From Nocardia wallacei (GTDB lineage Bacteria; Actinomycetota; Actinomycetes; Mycobacteriales; Mycobacteriaceae), in assembly GCF_029869545.1 (NCBI RefSeq), contig NZ_JARWQD010000055.1, forward strand, positions 1 through 43,364: a DNA stretch of 43,364 nt, read 5' to 3'. The notes under the pieces are model-generated. The model was not told the origin of the DNA. It did not search any database and saw nothing but the letters and a program-made list of their open reading frames with translations. Positions 16,528-27,423 of this stretch are shown here, in pieces. Every line of letters starts with the position of its first letter. Position 1 is the first letter of the stretch. The position numbers and the translations under genes were made by a program.

Positions 16528-16979
16528 TCGCCCCACGCCAACACACCGTCCACCCCGGCCACGCGACAGAACGCGGCGACCAACCACCGTGCACCGACCG
16601 CCCCGGGTGCGCGAAGGGATGCGGTGATGCGGGCATCGCTACGGTTGCGGCGTGTCTTGTGTTGGCTGCGCTGCTTGCGGGGACGCTGTTGATCGCGCAT
16701 GTCGGGGGTGTGGTTGTGGCGCGTCATCGGGCGCAGGCGGCGGCGGACCTGAGTGCTCTCGCGGCGGCGGGCGCACTGGACGAGGGGGCCGAGGCCGGAT
16801 GTGTACGGGCCGATGAGCTGGCCCGGCGTATGCGCGTGCGGGTGCGCGCCTGCGAGGTCGTCGGGTGGGAGGTGACCGTCACCGTGACGACCGCGGTGTC
16901 GGTGGGACCGCTGGGCACCCGCGCGGTCAGTGCCACGGCGCGCGCCGGTCCCGTGACCGAGTCCGGTGAGCAGTCGTGA
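16524..16979 (+). CDS. Rv3654c-family TadE-like protein
   Basis: A 151-aa protein, last gene of the tad operon. It begins in the ATGA overlap with the preceding gene. After about 35 polar residues comes DAGIATVAACLVLAALLAGTLLIAHVGGVVVARHRAQAAADLSALAAA, the usual TadE/TadG-like membrane helix followed by the Ala-rich amphipathic stretch, then a Cys-containing β-like domain (GCVRADELAR ... RACEVVGWEVTVTVTT). It is likely a minor pilin-like or secreted component. Confidence 0.8.
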   Translation: MIAPRQHTVHPGHATERGDQPPCTDRPGCAKGCGDAGIATVAACLVLAALLAGTLLIAHVGGVVVARHRAQAAADLSALAAAGALDEGAEAGCVRADELARRMRVRVRACEVVGWEVTVTVTTAVSVGPLGTRAVSATARAGPVTESGEQS

Positions 16980-17298
16980 ACGATCTTGAATACCGGACGG
17001 TTGGTAATAGAAAGAATGCGTGACCCAAGCCACATCGCGCGCGGGATAGTGTCCGAGGTTGTCGAATTCGCGCCACCCCGGAATTCTGGTATCGCCGCTT
17101 TTCAATTTGTCCACGACTCGCTATTCGAGCGAATCGGCGGGATGGCTCGAATCGCAAGAGCAATGCCTCAGTTAACATGAGCACATTCCTCTTTATTAAT
17201 TTGTTGAAGTGTCATCGGTGATGTGGCTCGCTCGGCCGACAGCTCATTCGGCCCCGGACACATCGTTGCGCTGCCGTCTCACGATGATGACCGCACCG
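16980..17298. other. AT-richer spacer between convergent genes
   Basis: This 319-bp stretch between the tad operon end and the helicase end is clearly less GC-rich than its surroundings, particularly 16985-17215. Short open frames exist on both strands (plus 16986-17180, 64 aa; minus 17184-16927, 85 aa with AAAGAGGA before its start), but neither resembles a known family. ATTCGAGCGAAT at 17122-17133 is a small perfect inverted repeat. No terminator with a T run is evident. Confidence 0.5.
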
Positions 17299-19695
17299 TC
17301 ACGTTTCGGGCGCATCGCCGTGATCGGGCGGATCGTCCGGCAGTTCCGCCAGCACCGCGGTCAGCAGCGCCGCGGCGCCGCGCTTGTCCAGCGGATGATT
17401 TCCGTTGCCGCACTTGGGCGACTGCACACAGGACGGACAGCCGCTGGGGCACCCGCACGACTCGATGACCGCGCGCGTGGCCGCCAGCCAGGTCCGCAGG
17501 CGGTCGAACCCGCGCTCGGCGAATCCCGCACCTCCGGGATGTCCGTCGTAGACGAAGACGGTGGGCAGTCCGGTGTCGGGATGGTCGGCGGTGGACACCC
17601 CGCCGATATCCCACCGATCGCAGCTGGCGACCAGTGGCAGCATCCCGATCGCGGCGTGCTCGGCGGCATGCAGCGCGCCCGGCACCCGCTTCGGCTCGAT
17701 CCCGGCCCGCGCCAGCAGGGCGGGGGTGACCGTATAGAACACCGCCCTGGTGGCGAGCGTCTGCTCCGGCAGCTCCAGCTCCACCAGATCCAGCACCTCG
17801 CCGGTCGGCAGCCTGCGCAGATATCCCACCACCTGGCGGCTCACCCGGACCTGCGCCAGCGCCGCGGTGACCGCGCCGTGGACGCGCACGGTGGTCACCG
17901 CGTCGACGGCGATCGATGTGACGGCCCGGGCGCTGGTCGTCCATCCGGGCTGGTCGGCATGCACGAATGCCACGCCGGCGTCCAGGTCCAGCTCGTCGAC
18001 CACATAGGTCTCGCCCTGATGCAGATGTACCGCGCCCGGGTGCACGGTCGCCGCGGCGCGGCCCGCGTCGGTGGTGCCGAGCAGGCGCCCGCTCTCCTCG
18101 TCGACGATGGCCACCGGCGTCCCGATGCCGCCGCGCACGTCGACGGCGTCGTGCGGCTGGTCCGTCGCCGTGGCGAACCAGCGCGCCGGGCCCTTGTTCG
18201 TGGTCCGGCGCCGGATCAGTCCCTGTGCGGCGAACTCGGCGACCAGCTCGGCACCGCCGAACTCGTCCACTTCGGCATCGGTGAGCGGCCGCTCCAAGGC
18301 CGCGCACAGCAGATGCGGGCCCAATACATAGGGATTGCGCGGATCGGTGATGGTGGCCTCGACGGGCCGCCCGAGCAGGGCGTGCGGGTGGTGCACCAGA
18401 TACATATCGAGCGGATCGTCGCGCGCGACCAGCAGCACCAGCGACCCCTGCGCCCGACGTCCGGCCCGCCCGGCCTGCTGCCAGAACGAGGCGACCGTGC
18501 CCGGAAATCCGGTGATCACCACGGCATCCAGCCCGGCGATGTCCACACCGAGTTCCAGCGCGGTCGTGGTCGCGGCGCCCAGCAGCGAACCGTCGGACAG
18601 CCCCGCCTCCAGCTCCCGGCGATCCTCGGCGAGGTACCCGGCTCGGTAGGCGGACACCCGGGCGGCCAGCTCCGGGTCGACCTCGGCCAGCATGCGGCGG
18701 GTTTCCAGCGCCACCACCTCGGCCGCCCGGCGCGATCGCACGAATGTCAGCGTGCGGGCGCCCTCGGCGATCAGATCGGTCATGATGCGGGCCGCCTCCA
18801 CGGTCGACGGCCGCCGCACCGGGGCGCCGTTCTCACCGCTGACCTGGGGCAGCAGGCCGGGTTCCCACAGCGCCACGGTGCGCGCACCCTGCGGTGAGCC
18901 GTCCTCGGTCACCGCGACGCAGGGCGCCCCGACGAGCCTGGATGCGGCGGCCGCCGGGTCGGCCGTGGTGGCCGAGCACAGCACGAACACCGGGTCGGCG
19001 CCGTAGTGCGCGGCGATCCGCCGCAGCCGCCGCAGGACAAGCGCCACGTGCGATCCGAACACCCCGCGATAGGCGTGGCATTCATCGACGACCACGTAGC
19101 GCAGCTGCCGCAACACCCGCGCCCAGCGCTGATGCGATCGGAGAATCCCCAGGTGCAACATGTCCGGATTGGTGAAGATCCAGCGGGCATTGGCCCGAAC
19201 CCACTGCCGTACCTCGGCCGGAGTATCCCCGTCGTAGGTGGCCGGATGGATATCGCGCAGCGGGCCCTCGTGCGTGAGGGCCCCGATCGCGCGCAGCTGG
19301 TCCGCGCCCAGCGCCTTGGTGGGGGACAGATACAGCGCGGTCGCCCGCGAATCCTGTTGCAGCGCGGTCAGGACGGGCAGCTGGTAACCGAGCGACTTGC
19401 CCGATGCGGTCCCGGTGCACACCACGACGTGCCGTCCGCTCGCGGCCAGTTCGGCCGTGCGAGTCTGATGCGACCACGGTTCCCGCACGCCCGTTTCCCG
19501 CAGTGCGGCGACCACCTCCGGCGTCACCCACGAGGGCCAGGTTGTGACCCGTGCCGCGCGCGCGGGCAACTCGGTCACGTGAGTGAGACGGGCGTCTCCG
19601 TCCGGTAGTCCGAAAAGGACACGATTCAGCAACGATCGACCAAAGCTCGAATGGTCGAGTGGACGAACTGGAGCGGACGGGTCGGTCGGATTCAT
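17299..19695 (-). CDS. DEAD/DEAH-box helicase with DUF1998 domain (MrfA/YprA-like)
   Basis: A 798-aa superfamily 2 DNA helicase. Motif I is CTGTASGKSLGY, motif II is DECH within VVDECHAYRGVFGSHV, motif III is CSATTADP and motif VI is QQAGRAGR. The C-terminal DUF1998 region carries the four-cysteine cluster CGCPSGCPSC and CGNGNHPLDKRGA that binds metal in the family. The B. subtilis relative MrfA is a 3'-5' helicase acting in mitomycin-damage repair; a repair role is inferred here. The ATG at 19695 gives the expected N-terminus. It is divergent from cspA, as are Rv3649 and Rv3648c. Confidence 0.92.
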   Translation of the reverse strand: MNPTDPSAPVRPLDHSSFGRSLLNRVLFGLPDGDARLTHVTELPARAARVTTWPSWVTPEVVAALRETGVREPWSHQTRTAELAASGRHVVVCTGTASGKSLGYQLPVLTALQQDSRATALYLSPTKALGADQLRAIGALTHEGPLRDIHPATYDGDTPAEVRQWVRANARWIFTNPDMLHLGILRSHQRWARVLRQLRYVVVDECHAYRGVFGSHVALVLRRLRRIAAHYGADPVFVLCSATTADPAAAASRLVGAPCVAVTEDGSPQGARTVALWEPGLLPQVSGENGAPVRRPSTVEAARIMTDLIAEGARTLTFVRSRRAAEVVALETRRMLAEVDPELAARVSAYRAGYLAEDRRELEAGLSDGSLLGAATTTALELGVDIAGLDAVVITGFPGTVASFWQQAGRAGRRAQGSLVLLVARDDPLDMYLVHHPHALLGRPVEATITDPRNPYVLGPHLLCAALERPLTDAEVDEFGGAELVAEFAAQGLIRRRTTNKGPARWFATATDQPHDAVDVRGGIGTPVAIVDEESGRLLGTTDAGRAAATVHPGAVHLHQGETYVVDELDLDAGVAFVHADQPGWTTSARAVTSIAVDAVTTVRVHGAVTAALAQVRVSRQVVGYLRRLPTGEVLDLVELELPEQTLATRAVFYTVTPALLARAGIEPKRVPGALHAAEHAAIGMLPLVASCDRWDIGGVSTADHPDTGLPTVFVYDGHPGGAGFAERGFDRLRTWLAATRAVIESCGCPSGCPSCVQSPKCGNGNHPLDKRGAAALLTAVLAELPDDPPDHGDAPET

Positions 19696-20130
19696 CGAGC
19701 TGAGACCACGACACGCAGGGAATGTGTGAATCGTGTGTGTCGCAAGAGCCCTACCTGCCTTTTCACTACCGAGTAGCGATCTGCGTCACAGCCTGTTTGC
19801 CTGACGCTCGCTCGGTTATCCGGAAGCAAACCTACTCCAAGTCTGGATTTGGGCATTGTGCCCCTCACCTGCGCATTCGCAAGATCATCTTTTTTGCAAA
19901 TTGTCGGTAACTCGACTGTTGAATTGCTCGGAGACATGGTTCACTGGTTCCTGGTCGCAAGCTTCTGTGTTCGAGGGAACGGATCCAAAGTCCAAACCAT
20001 CAGCAGGATCGATGTTGCGAACGGTGTGCTTGATGCTTCCTGCAGGGGGAACAGAGTACAGCGGTCGGAACGGACCCGGTGGACGAACCAAACTTGTCCG
20101 CCGTTCCGGTATGGAAAGAGAAGGAACAGA
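19696..20130. other. Divergent region and long cspA leader
   Basis: A 435-bp gap between the helicase start and cspA with visibly lower GC, especially 19735-19930. No credible gene lies within it. Cold-shock genes often have long structured leaders, so part of this is probably cspA 5' UTR; I could not fix a single promoter. Confidence 0.5.
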
Positions 20131-20337
20131 ATGGCACAGGGAACTGTGAAGTGGTTCAACGCGGAGAAGGGGTTCGGCTTCATCGCGCCCGAGGACGGCT
20201 CCGCTGACGTCTTCGTCCACTACTCCGAGATCCAGGGGACGGGCTTCCGCACCCTCGAGGAGAACCAGAAGGTCGAATTCGAGGTAGGCCAGGGCACCAA
20301 GGGCCCGCAGGCCACCGGAGTTCGCGCGCTCAGCTGA
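20131..20337 (+). CDS. cspA: Cold-shock protein CspA
   Basis: A 68-aa single-domain nucleic-acid chaperone. The RNA-binding motifs RNP1 (KGFGFIAP) and RNP2 (VFVHY) are intact, starting [17 protein letters not shown]. It melts RNA secondary structure in the cytosol; in actinomycetes this paralogue is usually abundant at all temperatures. AAGGA lies 6 bases before the ATG, and the upstream open frame is non-coding leader. A strong hairpin terminator follows 25 bp after the stop. Confidence 0.97.
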   Translation: MAQGTVKWFNAEKGFGFIAPEDGSADVFVHYSEIQGTGFRTLEENQKVEFEVGQGTKGPQATGVRALS

Positions 20338-20362
20338 GCGGGCAACCCAACAAGGTCCGATC

Positions 20363-20399
20363 GCTCGTCCCTCACCGCCCACTGCGGTGGGGGACGAGC
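20363..20399 (+). terminator. Terminator after cspA
   Basis: GCTCGTCCC (20363-20371) pairs with GGGACGAGC (20391-20399), and the inner CACCGC / GCGGTG (20373-20378, 20384-20389) extends the stem. CGTTTCC follows. It separates cspA from topA. Confidence 0.7.
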
Positions 20400-20610
20400 C
20401 GTTTCCAGGGGCAGTACACTCGACCGCAAACCGGGGCTATCCACCGAACCACATCCGAAGTGTGGCGGTCCGTGACCCGTCGTACCGCAGGTGCGGCCAC
20501 AAACACGGTATAAACGTCATCGGCGGGGGACATCTGTCTTCCGCCGCTTGCCCCAGCCGCGCGCTGCGTCACCCCCGCCGCGCGGGTCGACAGGAAAGGT
20601 GTGTTCGCCG

Positions 20611-23496
<2,886 letters not shown>

Positions 23497-23621
23497 AGGG
23501 CGACAACCGAATTGCGGCCACACGCCGGGTGGAGTAGCGGAAATCGGTCAGCCCTCTTCCGTTCGCCACGTTCTGCCGTAGCGTGGGCAGCCATTCGGGC
23601 CCGCCGGCGGAAGGACATTCG

Positions 23622-24146
23622 ATGACCGCACCCTCGACCGAACGCACCGACCCGGAGCGCGAGAACCTGATCGCCATGCTGGCCGAGCAGCGCGAGATGT
23701 TCCGAATTACGTTGCGCGGCATGGAAGATGACCAGGCGCGTCAGCGCAGCACGGTCAGCGAGCTGACGCTGGGCGGGCTGCTGCATCACCTGGTGCACGT
23801 CGAGCAGCACTGGACGACCGTCATCATCGAACGCGACGAGAACGCGGAAATCGATGTGTCCCAATTCGATTCGGAATACCAGCTGGCTCCGGAGGAGACG
23901 GTCGAGGGACTGCTGAAGGAATGGGATGTGGTGGCGGACAACACCGCTCACCTGATCCGGACCGTCGACAGCCTGGACACCTCGATCCCCACCCCGACCG
24001 CGCCCTGGGCACCCGAGCGGGTGTGGTGGACGGTCCGTTTCACGCTGCTGCACATCCTGCGGGAGATCTCGCAGCACAGCGGGCACGCCGACATCATTCG
24101 CGAGGCGCTGGACGGCGCCAATACGACCCACCAGCGCGCCTCCTGA
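23622..24146 (+). CDS. DinB-like (DUF664/DinB_2) four-helix protein
   Basis: A 174-aa protein resembling the DinB/YfiT-like metal-binding four-helix bundles. The family pattern is seen in SELTLGGLLHHLVHVEQHW (first His region) and in LLHILREISQHSGHADIIREAL near the C-terminus, which supplies the other His ligands. Such proteins are thiol-dependent (often mycothiol) transferases or are of unknown function; the substrate here cannot be inferred. ATG 23622 is preceded by GGAAGG. In M. tuberculosis, as I recall, this position between topA and holB holds an adenylate cyclase instead. Confidence 0.8.
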   Translation: MTAPSTERTDPERENLIAMLAEQREMFRITLRGMEDDQARQRSTVSELTLGGLLHHLVHVEQHWTTVIIERDENAEIDVSQFDSEYQLAPEETVEGLLKEWDVVADNTAHLIRTVDSLDTSIPTPTAPWAPERVWWTVRFTLLHILREISQHSGHADIIREALDGANTTHQRAS

Positions 24147-24205
24147 ATCCCGGCGCGGCACTCGGCCCGCTCGGGTTGTCGGGGGCGGCCGCTAGGGTGT
24201 ACGAC

Positions 24206-25417
24206 GTGGCGGGTGTCTTCGATCGGCTGGTCGGCCAGGATGCGGTCGAGTCCGAGCTGACCGCGGCCGCGGTGGCCGCGCGCAGTGGTGTGGTGTCGTC
24301 GGCTATGACGCACTCGTGGCTGTTCACCGGGCCGCCCGGGTCCGGTCGCTCGGTCGCTGCGCTGTGCTTCGCGGCGGCGCTGCAGTGCACCGACCCGGAG
24401 CGCCCCGGCTGCGGCCGCTGCCATGCGTGCACCACGACGATGGCGGGGACCCACGGCGATGTGCGCCGGGTGATTCCGGAGGGGCTCAGCATCGGCACCA
24501 AGGAGATGCGCGAGATCGTGCAGGTCTCCGCGCGGCGGCCCAGCACCGGCCGCTGGCAGGTTGTGCTGGTCGAGGATGCGGACCGGCTGACCGAGGCCGC
24601 CGGGAATGTGCTGCTGAAGGTGGTCGAGGAGCCGCCCGAGCGGACGGTGTTCCTGCTGTGCGCCCCGTCCGACGATCCCGAGGACATCTCGGTGACGCTG
24701 CGATCCCGCTGCCGCCACATCCATCTGGTGACACCGTCGACCGACGCCATCGCCCGGGTGCTGCGCGAGCGCGACGGGCTGGCCGCCGACAAGGCATCCT
24801 GGGCGGCCTCGATCAGCGGCGGGCACGTGGGCCGGGCCCGGCGCCTGGCCACCGACGAGGAGGCGCAGGCCCGCCGCCGGCGCGCATTGGCGCTGGTGTC
24901 GGCGACCGCGCGCCCGGCAGCGGCCTATGCCGCCGCCGACGAGTTGGTGAAGACGGCCGAGGAAGAGGCCAAACAGGTCAGCGCCGCCCGCGACGAGCGC
25001 GAGCGCGAGGAGCTGGCGACCGCACTGGGTGCCGGTGGTACCGGCAAGGGCGCCGCCTCGGCGACGCGAGGGTCGGCCGGGGTGCTGAAGGATCTGGAAC
25101 GCCGCCAGAAGTCGCGCGCCACCCGCACCAGCCGCGATTCGCTCGACCGCGCCCTGATCGACGTCGCCGGGCTGTACCGGGATGCGCTCGCGGTCCGATT
25201 CGGCGCCGCGAAACCCGACCCGGCGGCCGGGGTCACCCTGACCCACCCCGACCTCCCCGACCAGATCCGCGACCTGGCGTCCGAGGTCCGCCCCGAGGGC
25301 CTGCTCCGCTCGATCGAGGCGGTCCTGGCCTGCCGCGAGGCCCTGGACCAGAATGTCAAACCCCGCTTCGCCGTCGCCGCCATGGTCGCGGGCCTGATCG
25401 CCGCCCGCACCCCGTGA
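24206..25417 (+). CDS. holB: DNA polymerase III subunit delta'
   Basis: Clamp-loader subunit, 403 aa. It has an AAA+ core with GPPGSGRSV in place of a canonical Walker A (Arg instead of Lys, as expected for a non-hydrolysing delta'), a four-cysteine zinc module spanning CTDPERPGCGRCHAC, EDADRLTEAAGNVLLKVVEEPP, and the SRC motif in LRSRCRHIHL. A helical collar domain completes it. GTG 24206 gives VAGVFDRLVGQ, matching the usual N-terminus, with GGG eight bases upstream; GTG 24197 is an alternative. It corresponds to Rv3644c. A charged, low-complexity linker lies around residues 255-300. Confidence 0.92.
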   Translation: MAGVFDRLVGQDAVESELTAAAVAARSGVVSSAMTHSWLFTGPPGSGRSVAALCFAAALQCTDPERPGCGRCHACTTTMAGTHGDVRRVIPEGLSIGTKEMREIVQVSARRPSTGRWQVVLVEDADRLTEAAGNVLLKVVEEPPERTVFLLCAPSDDPEDISVTLRSRCRHIHLVTPSTDAIARVLRERDGLAADKASWAASISGGHVGRARRLATDEEAQARRRRALALVSATARPAAAYAAADELVKTAEEEAKQVSAARDEREREELATALGAGGTGKGAASATRGSAGVLKDLERRQKSRATRTSRDSLDRALIDVAGLYRDALAVRFGAAKPDPAAGVTLTHPDLPDQIRDLASEVRPEGLLRSIEAVLACREALDQNVKPRFAVAAMVAGLIAARTP

Positions 25418-25528
25418 GTGGGGGCGGCGAATAGCGGGACTTCTCGACACATTTGGTTGCTGCCCGGCGAACACGACCAGGTGCTTGTCGTCTATTCCGC
25501 CAGCGGCGGTGCGGCTGCTCGCGGGTGG

Positions 25529-25861
25529 TCATGCGGTTGCGGGTGGTGTGGTGTGTGGCGGGTTGGGGCGTCCCGCAGCGGCATTCAGGCGGTACGCGCC
25601 GCCGCGTCCGTGGAATATCGCCATCGGCAAGGCCCCGAGAAACAGCCCGGTGAGCCCGGCGAGGGGGTGGTCGGGGAGGTGGGCCCAGTAGCCGAGGCAG
25701 GCCGAGATCGCCAGGCCGACGGTTCCGGCGAGGGCGTTGCGCACGGGGTCGTTGCCGAGCAGATTCGGAAACTGTTCTCCCACCATGCCTTTGACGAAAT
25801 GCGGGATCGCGTTCGCGCCCATCGTTCCGGCGAGTGCGGACAGCAGAGCCGTGTGCCACAT
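25529..25861 (-). CDS. Small integral membrane protein
   Basis: A 110-aa protein with three hydrophobic segments (TALLSALAGTMGANAIPHFV, VRNALAGTVGLAISACLGYW, LAGLTGLFLGALPMAIF) and a Pro-rich tail. It resembles the small conserved membrane proteins that begin with a Gly-Asn-Ala-Ile-Pro-His-Phe segment; the function is unknown to me. The ATG at 25861-25859 has GGAGGT six bases upstream. Its promoter is TTGACC (25927-25922) and TAGCAT (25904-25899) with 17-bp spacing. It is divergent from a TetR gene, and the shared region carries two direct repeats that probably bind that repressor. Confidence 0.75.
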   Translation of the reverse strand: MWHTALLSALAGTMGANAIPHFVKGMVGEQFPNLLGNDPVRNALAGTVGLAISACLGYWAHLPDHPLAGLTGLFLGALPMAIFHGRGGAYRLNAAAGRPNPPHTTPPATA

Positions 25862-25875
25862 GGTGGCCACCTCCA

Positions 25876-25941
25876 TTCGGTCAACAATCGTAGACTGAAT
25901 GCTACTGAGCGATACCGCTTCGGTCAACGGTTGTAGGCTGA
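25876..25941. promoter_or_regulatory. Divergent promoter with paired direct repeats (probable TetR operator)
   Basis: Two 23-bp direct repeats beginning TTCGGTCAAC and ending CTGA (25876-25898 and 25919-25941; 19 of 23 bases identical) lie 43 bp apart, about four helical turns. The left copy covers the start site of the membrane-protein gene. The right copy overlaps that promoter's -35 on the minus strand and the -10-like TAGGCT of the tetR gene on the plus strand. Binding there would shut both genes. Confidence 0.6.
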
Positions 25942-25945
25942 GGGA

Positions 25946-26566
25946 GTGAGTCCGTCGAGCCGAGCAGCGCAGCGCCGTGATACCGAATCCCGGATCCTGG
26001 CGGCGGCGCGGAGATTGTTCGCCGAGGTCGGCTACGACCGGGCCACCATTCGCGCGATCGCGTCGGCGGCGGAGACCGACCCGGGTCTGGTGATGCGGTA
26101 TTTCGGATCGAAGGACAATCTGTTCGCGCAGGCGTCGGGGTTCGATGAGGACGAGTTGGTCGCGGGGACGCCGGAGCAAGCGGCCGAACAGCTGCTGGCC
26201 GCGCTGGAACAGAAGCTGGCCGACCGCCCGACCGATGCGCTCGCGGCGATCAGGTCCATGTTCACTCACCCCGACGCCGCCGGTGAGGTACGGGCCGCCA
26301 TGCTGTCGCGTCAGCAACAGGCGGCCCAGCATCTGGCCGAGGACGACGCCGACCTACGCGCGGGCCTGATCGGCGCGCTCACGATCGGAACGGTCATCGG
26401 ACGGCACCTGCTGCGGCTCGACGGCCTGCACGACGCACCGCCCGAACGAGTCTCCGCACTACTCCGAGGCGCGTTCCACGCCATCGCGCACGGCACGCCG
26501 GATGAGGGATCGCCCCGGCCCGGCAGGGCTGACGCCACCGCTCGCCCCGCCGATACGCTGCCCTGA
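25946..26566 (+). CDS. TetR family transcriptional regulator
   Basis: A 206-aa regulator. The N-terminal helix-turn-helix is typical: RILAAARRLFAEVGYDRATIRAIA, then AAETDPGLVMRYFGSKDNLF. The C-terminal ligand-binding half is helical and ends in a Pro/Gly-rich tail. The GTG start lies six bases after TAGGCT (25934-25939), so the mRNA may be leaderless. It is divergent from the small membrane protein and probably represses it and itself through the direct repeats at 25876-25941. Confidence 0.88.
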   Translation: MSPSSRAAQRRDTESRILAAARRLFAEVGYDRATIRAIASAAETDPGLVMRYFGSKDNLFAQASGFDEDELVAGTPEQAAEQLLAALEQKLADRPTDALAAIRSMFTHPDAAGEVRAAMLSRQQQAAQHLAEDDADLRAGLIGALTIGTVIGRHLLRLDGLHDAPPERVSALLRGAFHAIAHGTPDEGSPRPGRADATARPADTLP

Positions 26567-26622
26567 CCTGTAGTTTTCGTGATCCCGCCCCGATTCGATA
26601 GACTCGCGGGGCCGCAAGGCAT

Positions 26623-26698
26623 GCCGCCTTAGCTCAGTCGGTAGAGCGCTTCACTCGTAATGAAAAGGTCGGGGGTTCGATTCCCCCAGGCGGCTCCA
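26623..26698 (+). tRNA. tRNA-Thr (anticodon CGT)
   Basis: A complete cloverleaf: acceptor GCCGCCT / AGGCGGC, D stem GCTC / GAGC, anticodon loop CTCGTAA with CGT at 26656-26658, T arm GGGGG-TTCGATT-CCCCC, discriminator T and an encoded CCA (26696-26698). The anticodon stem has a C27-A43 mismatch at its top. TAGACT at 26599-26604 is a plausible -10. Confidence 0.97.
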
Positions 26699-26699
26699 G

Positions 26700-26880
26700 G
26701 TGGAGGGTGGTTCGGCGATCTGGCTCCACGCCACCGATGTCCGGGCCATCCACGATGCGCTTGTCGCCGACGGTCACATCATCGTCTCGGCACCGGTCGA
26801 TGGGCCCTTCGGCCGCACATTCACCGTGCCTGATCGGCTGGGTGTCACCGTTGAGCACCCCGTATCGTCACGACCGTCTC
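26700..26880 (+). pseudogene. 3' remnant of a VOC (glyoxalase/bleomycin resistance-like) gene
   Basis: Immediately after the tRNA CCA end, one frame reads EGGSAIWLHATDVRAIHDAL, followed by a segment containing APVDGPFGRTFTVPD and VTVEHP. This is the pattern of the C-terminal half of a VOC-domain protein. The N-terminal half is missing and the frame runs on without a natural stop, so it is a decayed fragment. Its position abutting a tRNA 3' end suggests a recombination junction. Confidence 0.6.
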
Positions 26881-26910
26881 AGAATCGCTGGTTCGACGAG
26901 GAGATTCCGC

Positions 26911-27420
26911 ATGAGCATGGTCCCTGTCACCGCCGACGGCCCGACCGAACGGGACGTCGAACACCTGCGGGCGACCGTCGGGATCGCGGTGCGGTCGCGG
27001 GACAACGGGAACCACCCGTTCGGCGCGCTGCTGGCCGGGTCCGACGGGCGGGTACTGCTCGAAGCCGAGAACAGCGTCGTCACCGGGCGCGATGCGACCG
27101 GTCATGCCTAAACCAACCTGGTCCGGGCGGCCTCGGCCGCCTACGACCCGGACTTCCTGCGGGACTGCACGCTGTACACCAGCACCGAACCGTGTGCCAT
27201 GTGTTCGGGCGCCATCTACTGGAGCGGTATCGGGCGCGTCGTCTACGCCTTGGGCGAGGATCAATTGCTGGCGCTGACCGGCGCCGACCCGGAGAACCCG
27301 ACCATGGCGCTACCGTGCCGCCAGGTCTTCGCCGCCGGGCAGCGCCTCCTGCCGGTGGTCGGACCGATCGAGCTGCCCGAGGCCCGCGCCGTCCACGACG
27401 GTTTCTGGAACCGGGGCTAG
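26911..27420 (+). pseudogene. Nucleoside/guanine deaminase-like gene interrupted at the catalytic Glu codon
   Basis: A CDA-fold zinc deaminase of about 169 codons from ATG 26911 (GGAG upstream). The N-terminal half ends ...VTGRDATGHA and is followed by TAA (27109-27111), then the frame continues TNLVRAASAAYDPDFLRDC with the second zinc motif PCAMCSGAIYW. In this family the first zinc motif is HAE, so the stop replaces exactly the proton-shuttling glutamate (GAA or GAG to TAA). The rest is open to 27420 and looks well preserved, so the inactivation seems recent. Without readthrough only a 66-aa fragment is made. Confidence 0.88.
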
Positions 27421-27423
27421 GCG

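Noticed and set aside
27109..27111. Programmed recoding of the TAA as an amino acid
   Set aside because: Known recoding in bacteria of this kind uses TGA or TAG with specific signals; no such context is seen, so a nonsense mutation is the simpler reading.
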